Assembly: GCF_963583255.1 (NCBI RefSeq)
Contig: NC_084815.1
Coordinates: forward strand, 4,157,056 to 4,221,055
Length of the DNA: 64,000 nt
Direction of reading: 5' to 3'
Source of the DNA: Pyrus communis
Lineage: Eukaryota > Streptophyta > Magnoliopsida > Rosales > Rosaceae
Shown: positions 58,288 through 64,000 of the stretch, piece by piece
Numbering within the stretch: position 1 is the first letter of the stretch
Layout: every line of letters begins with the position of its first letter
Notes under the pieces: model-generated
Databases searched by the model: none
What the model was told of the DNA's origin: nothing
The model's input: only the letters and a program-made list of their open reading frames with translations
Translations under genes and position numbers: made by a program

Positions 58288-58599
58288 TGATATTTTTTTC
58301 TCCTATTTCTTTTTTCGTCTCAGTATTCTCTATATTTTTAGTTTTTCTAATTTGGGTTTGATTATCTAGCTGATTACTGAAAAATATTTGATATATATAT
58401 AATATATTGGTTTGAGTTTTGATTGAATGGTATGCTCAATAGTTAGTTTGACTTTTGGTTTGAGTTTTGATTGGTTTGAGTTCTGTGATCAGACAAACAA
58501 TCTAGTTGGATTAGGTATGTATGCAATAAAACTACAGTTCATTGTTTGTTCATATAGTTGGAAACTTGGAATATGGTAAAGATCTTCAGATGAATGAAT

Positions 58600-58654
58600 C
58601 TGTGCAGTTTTGAATATATATATATGCGCAATTTTGAATCTGTGCAGTTTTTGA

Positions 58655-58709
<55 letters not shown>

Positions 58710-58850
58710 TTTGAATCTGTGCAGTTTTTTAATACATATATATATATATATATATGTGTGCAGTTTTGAATCTGCACATATATATTCTGTTGTTGGATAT
58801 ATACATGTGCAGTTTTGAATCTGTGCAGTTTTTGAATCTGTGCATAACTG
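58600..58850. repeat. TG/TA minisatellite
   Basis: Units of GTGCAGTTTTGAATCTGTGC alternate with (TA)n and (GT)n runs; five or more copies of GCAGTTTTGAAT. Confidence 0.85.
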
Positions 58851-59535
58851 TAGTTTTTGCTTCTTCTGTGTTGTGCAATGTGCATTTCTATGTGGTGTGC
58901 GTTTATGTGTTGTGTGTTGAGCTTAGCTGTGTGTGTTTTGAAAACAGTGAACATGCTTCCCCCATGAGTTGCTTGTCTCTTTGTATGTTAGATAGACACT
59001 GAAGTTGAAGCTCCATATCACGTTTAGCAGTAGGATTTGTCGAATATTTGGCATTATTGTTGTTATTATGTTTCCTTGGCTCTTTTTACATTTGACTTGT
59101 CCATGCGATGTCTTATATTTTTTTTGTTGCAGGCGTCGTGATCATAATGGGGAGTCATTTTATGGATTGGAAATTTTGGATGAAAGGGTGAATATTTGCT
59201 CGTTCTATTTCAGTTTTTGTGAACCGTATAAGCAATTCTACTTTAGCACATAACCTCATTCTGCTATTTGGTTCTACAAGCTTCTTCCTTTTCGATCGGC
59301 ACTGGAACCACACCTCATTCTGCTTCAATCTTAGTATGCCCATAACCAGATTAAAAAAAATAAAAAAAAAAGTTATTGGACCCGTGGACCCGTCCCGAAC
59401 CGGCCCGTTTGATACGGGCCGGGTTAGGTCCAGTTCCCAAACTTAAATCCCTACACCCGGCCCGTTACATTTTAAAACGGGTAGGTCTGGTTCTTCCAAA
59501 TTTGGGCCCGGCCCGTGCCCAGCCCTATTACAAAC

Positions 59536-61300
59536 CCCACTTCTCTCTCGCTAGCCTGCAGCCCAACCGATCAAAATAATAATTTTTTTTTTACATAAAG
59601 CTACATATTTTTGGGGTCGTTCTCTAAAACTTTCACACAAAGCGTTCGAAGCTACCCACTATCATTATATTTGTTTTCAATTGCTTTATATATTATGTCT
59701 TTTATATATTGTCTTTTTTGCAGTTATTATGAACCTGAAGTTTCGGAAAAGTGTCATAGAAACCTAAAGTTTCTTAACACACACCACTCATGTTGAGACC
59801 CGAAAATTCTCCATGATTAATTAGTTTAAACCAAACCATGTCTTAGAACCTAAATGTTTTAACTTTGGTGCTTATGGAGATTTTATTTCCCACAGCACCA
59901 ATCATAATATTGTTTCCTCCATTTAGCGATTTGTCGAACTACATTTCACTGACTTGGACGTTTTGAACAAAAACTATTTTATCTGAACACCAAATGTGAC
60001 ACTCTGCTTGATTACAAAAAGCTACGAAACCATTAATTGTAGCCAACTATGGTGTGGAAGAGCTCAATAAGCCTCCGCCATGATATTCATTCGAAGACTT
60101 TTGCTTAAAGCATTACACATGGAAGTACCTCACTAATAAGGATTCCCTGGCCCTTTGACTCGCTTTTACGGACCGTTTCAATCATGCAAAAAGACATTAT
60201 TAAATTCTTTATGTCCATGAATAGGTAAAATTTTGAAGTTTATAGCCGATTGAATTTTGACTGGAGAAGATTTTTCTTGTCCTTCCATGTCTAACTTGCT
60301 CTTGCAGCAGCAGTGTAGAGAGCAGAAGTTTCCAAATTCTCGGATCTGATTACTACCACAAATGTGAGAGAAAGGTACCCAGTGATTCCGCTAGAATGCA
60401 CCGAATGGTAAAGATTCAATTTCAACTAGAGTCTACCGAATGGTGGTACCCTGCTTTGGTAGGGATGCACCAAAAGCATACTTTGCTTCGCCAGAGATGC
60501 ACCGAACAACACCTCCAGCTTCAGCTAGAACCTTCCAAACCTAAGTACGAGTCTGTCCGTCTCTCTCTTACAACCACTTTTGAGCTTGTTTCACAACATA
60601 TGATAGAATCAAGCCTGTTATGGGCTAACAACATAGCCAGAAACGTGATCCTTGGCACCTAAGACCTAAAACTTCAAGAATAATGGACAGTCTTCCCAAA
60701 ACCTGCAAAATCTACTTCTGTTCTGATGGAATATATCATTGGTTATACATTTGTTTGTGTTCCTACCAATATTGTTGAGGAGTATCATTCCCGAAGTCAA
60801 TTCATTATACTAATTTTACTCCACCTAACACATTTTGAAGAGCGAATTTTTGACATGGAAGGCCACATTGGCCAAACTCCCTAGTAGATTTGGTTTACTT
60901 TGTGAACAATATCCTATGTTCCTGGATTTACGTTTGATGTTTGGGTAACATTATTATTCTCAAATACGAGTTAATTGATGAAAGTTTATATATGTGACCA
61001 TTTCAATTAAGTCATGCTTAGGTATGTTTTGTGGGGTAGCTAGCTGTGTGGTTCTATATGCTAACTTCATACCTAATCATCCCCTGACAACCCTTTTAGG
61101 CTTATCCAACCTAATTGTGGGGCATGCCACTGCCCTATGTTGTCAATGATACTAATGTTACCTATTGTTCTAAAAAACAGTATAAGCAATGGAGTTAACC
61201 CTGAACATTTCATACAAATTCTCTAGAAGAAATGTTGGTGTAAACGTTTACATAAGTAAATAGTATTTTAGAAGAAAGATAATCAAGTGGTCATTAAATA
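59536..61300. other. intergenic, no gene recognised
   Basis: The region holds short repeated GATGCACC(A/G)AA words (60390-60510), but no recognised domain; the longest frame (60396-60662) has no familiar motif. No transposon ends were fixed. Confidence 0.4.
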
Positions 61301-62680
61301 TGAGATATATCCCGAAAAGTAGTCAACAATATGAAACACACATCAATTAAAGAGGTTTTATTTTTATTTTTTTTTACAAGAAACAATAGCGTAGTGTTTC
61401 ATTAATCAACACAAACATTTACAAAGGTGTCATTTGGTACATAGCTCTAGTGACCAATAAATTGATCTGGAGTGAATTTGCATAGACAAACAAATAAGAG
61501 TAAACCCCTAGTAGACAACCACAAGCACAAACACATAATCGTCAAGCGCACAAGTGCTACCAGTACAGATTTGTCACAATAAACGATAACCACAGTAGAG
61601 AAATAAAAGCAGCCATAATAGTCATCATTGAATAGCAAGGCCATATCAAGTCATCGCGTTAGAGCGAGACCACATCAAGTCATTGTTGACAAACGAGACT
61701 ACACCACGCATCACACAAAGTTGAAGACCAATCTAGCCAAAACAATAGCGCCACCACGGTGCACATAAGGCGAGTGAAACACAACTAGACTACACCGAGA
61801 AGGGATCCGCTAATCAACTCATCACAGTAAGGGATGAGGCACTCAGGCCCAAGCCACCCACAAATACACCGAACAGTGGGGTACCGGCATCCACACATCA
61901 AAAATCATAAGAGCAACTGCAACAGACAATGGAGCCGCCAAGTCCAAGACGCACAAGCCGAGTCGCACCGAGACATACAAGCCAAGCTGCCAGATCAAGC
62001 CGAGCCGTCATATTTGAGTGCACAAGTTAGTGCATCCACCCAAACTAGGCAAGGAAGATGACACCACCATGGAAACGAGATGACGAAGGTGGATCCAACC
62101 CACTTGCAACACAAATCCAAACCCCAAATCAAGAAAACGAGCACCAAATCAAAGAAAATCTTGAAAGAGCATGGCCCGGGTCAGGGTACAGGGCATAAAT
62201 CCATGGAAATTTGCATCCAAAATGGTGGGAGAGAAGCACGAGAGAGGAGAAAAGGTAGGTAATGGTCGGGAAGGAGTGGTCGGCGTGAGGTGGGGTGGGG
62301 GGGGGGGGGGGGGAGGGGAAGTCGTGCATGGTGAGGGGGAAGAAGGCTTGGATGGGGAAGAGGAAGGGAGGAAGGGCTAGGAGAAGAAAGGGAGAGGCTG
62401 CCACCGGCCCCAGCCATAGCCAGAGACCAGCGACGATGGAGGTATTCAGCTAGGGTTTGGTTGAGAGAGAGGTTATGAATATGTGATTAGTAATCCTTTC
62501 TGACTCGGCATAACCCAGTCGCCTTATCCGACTAGTCTTACCAAAGGCTGCTTTCAGTTGTTTTCGTAAGGGATGTTCACTACAAGCTATCAACATTAAA
62601 TATGAGATTCATCTCAGAATAGTAATCAACAATATGAAATACATATCAATTAAGAGAGAGTATAAAGATGTGATTAGTAA
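61290..62680. repeat. insert flanked by ~70-bp direct repeats, possible LINE-like piece
   Basis: ATTAAATATGAGAT to CACATCAATTAA at about 61294-61352 recurs at 62599-62655. Between them lies a T-rich left edge (61357-61375) that would be a poly(A) tail on the minus strand, and higher-GC sequence without an intact ORF. A run of about 19 G lies at 62298-62315. Confidence 0.45.
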
Positions 62681-63548
62681 ATGTGGTATAGCTTTACAAG
62701 TTTGTGTGGAAATATAAAATCAGTCCAGGAGTCCTTGCTACACAAATCATGGCGAGGACGACTCCTGGTGAGTCCAAAGATTCATTCGACGCGGACCACA
62801 CACCACATCAATCGCACACGAAACCCATTATAATGGACCTGGCGTAGCAGCTCAATGGCTAAGTGGCTAAAGTCAGGCACCCGTTGTCATTGCTCAATTG
62901 CCTGCCATAACCTCTGTTATCTTCTCCATTTTAGAGGAGTGCCTCCTACATGGACTCAGCGCCTGCTACATGTCATCTGCAACTACCTTGCATATCACGT
63001 CTAGTTCTCTTCTATAGCTAGCCTCACTTTGCTCTCAACAGGGTAAGTTTATTTTAACGTCAAACTTATGCCACAAACTCAAATAATTGTACTCAAGTGT
63101 TGATTGCACGCAACAAACACAACCGACTTGGGCTGAGGAGGCCCTCCCAATAACATTGCTTTTTGGTTGCAGATTTTCCCAACCAAATCACACGTCTCAT
63201 TCAAGCAGATCGCCCTGTGGCAGATATTTCCATCCACAGTTTGTATATGTGTAAACGGTCTATTTGTTTGATCTGAATCGTAGTTTCTAAACCTTTTCAA
63301 TTCAAGTGACAAGAGAGTTAAAAGAGAAAAAGAAAATACAAAAAAGTTGATCAAACTAGAGAATCACCATTCCATCTGCCAAATGGAAACATCTTGCACC
63401 GGGCACTGAATCAGATAAATGACAATCGATTCAGTGGAGCATAATGCGGGAATAGGATTACAAAAAAGAAAGATACGTTACAAAGCACACGTACACAAGA
63501 CAAGTTGCTGATTCTGCATGCATGCATGCGGCACTAGAGTATATATGT
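62681..63548. other. intergenic and probable 3' UTR of the kinase gene
   Basis: A box A-like TGGCTAAGTGG (about 62858) with a weak box B-like TGCTCAATTGCC suggests a worn SINE at about 62840-62960. The right part is likely 3' UTR of the minus-strand kinase. A CATG repeat lies at 63516-63529. Confidence 0.35.
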
Positions 63549-63674
63549 CTAAGCATTTGTCTCTGGGCCTGCAGGTTTTGCGTTTAGCAGTGGCTGTAGA
63601 GCCTTCACAACGATCGTCATGTTTGGCCTGAAGTCAGCTTCATATTGAACACAAAGTGCTGCTACTGCTGCCAA
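63549..63674 (-). CDS. PTI1-like protein kinase, last exon only
   Basis: The minus-strand exon opens after a TCTCAG acceptor (63675-63680) and reads [20 protein letters not shown], then [10 protein letters not shown] and a short tail to TAG at 63549-63551. This is the end of kinase subdomain XI (the conserved Arg in DFRPNM) of PTI1-like receptor-like cytoplasmic kinases, known signalling partners downstream of receptor kinases such as Pto and OXI1. The remaining exons lie beyond 64000. Phase 0 at the acceptor. The family call rests on 41 residues but the wording is very typical. Confidence 0.8.
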   Translation of the reverse strand: MAAVAALCVQYEADFRPNMTIVVKALQPLLNAKPAGPETNA

Positions 63675-64000
63675 CTGAGACATTGCATGAAAACCAAAAT
63701 TTAGATATTAACTAATCAAGATGAACAGCCTAATGTTTGCCTGCCATATTGAAACAACGAAACAAGGGTTTCCAATCAAATCATTTAGCTATAGTGTGGT
63801 ATAATATGATTAGTCACGGGTCCACGCCCATTGATGGCTAACAATCACCCATGGGCGTGTGAGCTACCGTCTTAGCTTTCTTCTAGAGAAACTAGCTGAT
63901 ATTCACTCTTAGTCTGTCAATCAGGAAATTTATCCCTTCCAGTCCTCCATTTTTTATCTTTATGTCTAATCCCTTACGATCCTCTAAGTCATTAGCCGCT
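63675..64000 (-). other. intron of the PTI1-like kinase gene
   Basis: No coding sequence seen up to the window edge. A hairpin-forming CACGCCCAT/ATGGGCGTG pair lies at about 63824-63861. Confidence 0.6.

Larger units (their letters stand above)
57592..59527 (+). mobile_element. hAT-like non-autonomous element carrying host gene sequence
   Basis: Ends TAGGGGTGGGCAAACGGG and (reverse) TAGGGCTGGGCACGGGCC; flanks CTACAAAC (57584-57591) and TTACAAAC (59528-59535) match at 7 of 8. Both ends are rich in inverted GGCCGG/CGGGCC words. The interior holds a Rab GTPase exon (58123-58287), a TG/TA minisatellite (58600-58850) and an acceptor-like TTGTTGCAG at 59124-59132. No transposase. Confidence 0.85.

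Noticed and set aside
58594..58954. Frames rich in Tyr/Ile/Val/Cys or Thr/His
   Set aside because: Generated by the TG/TA minisatellite.
62129..62417. Pro/Ser-rich minus-strand frames near the G run
   Set aside because: Low-complexity output of a G/A-rich stretch; no motif and no start context.
1..64000. CRISPR arrays, bacterial operons or phage signals
   Set aside because: None present; intron-bearing genes and plant transposons show eukaryotic nuclear DNA.

Overview
The window is nuclear DNA from a dicot plant. It has intron-containing genes with GT-AG splice sites, plant-only families (QALGGH zinc fingers with an EAR tail, stellacyanin-like phytocyanins, a PTI1-like kinase, an F-box-associated protein) and a dense load of plant Ty1/copia, LINE, SINE, TRIM, hAT, CACTA, Harbinger and Mutator-like repeats. 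The F-box relic resembles the S-locus F-box-like proteins of Rosaceae, so an apple/pear-type Rosaceae genome is my best guess. That assignment is inference.

Layout. 1-4.9 kb: body and 3' LTR of a decayed Ty1/copia element. 5.3-16.4 kb: a segmental duplication in three blocks (A 5295-8460, B 10207-10990, C 13191-16370). Blocks A and C each end in a minus-strand zinc-finger-family gene, and B is truncated. The block A gene has lost exactly its zinc finger, in frame, and carries a TRIM retroelement in its promoter. 16.6-21.3 kb: MITEs, a second TRIM, a SINE with a perfect target duplication, a minus-strand copia fragment and a CCA-rich repeat.

21.7-28.6 kb: an intact TMCO1 homologue, paired ~250 bp repeats, an F-box-associated pseudogene without its F-box, and the first phytocyanin gene. 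29-39 kb: two further copia elements. One is interrupted by an hAT-like element and fused to a LINE tail; the other, with both LTRs, has split a duplicated segment. 39.1-41.9 kb: the second copy of that segment, with an F-box-associated-like ORF and the second phytocyanin. 42-45.7 kb: a LINE fragment split by a CACTA-like element that itself holds a Harbinger-type MITE.

46.4-48.6 kb: a two-coding-exon, probably plastid-targeted, methyltransferase-like gene. 49.9-56.8 kb: an eight-coding-exon gene on the minus strand (1265 aa) for a conserved plant protein of unknown function, including one GC-AG intron. 57.6-59.5 kb: an hAT-like element carrying a captured Rab GTPase exon. 59.5-63.5 kb: mostly repeats. 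63.5 kb to the end: the last exon of a PTI1-like kinase gene on the minus strand.

The genes do not form a pathway. What links them is local duplication and transposition, which have repeatedly copied and cut zinc-finger, phytocyanin and F-box loci. All coordinates, splice sites and target-site duplications were read by eye. Family names rest on recognised motifs, not on database searches.
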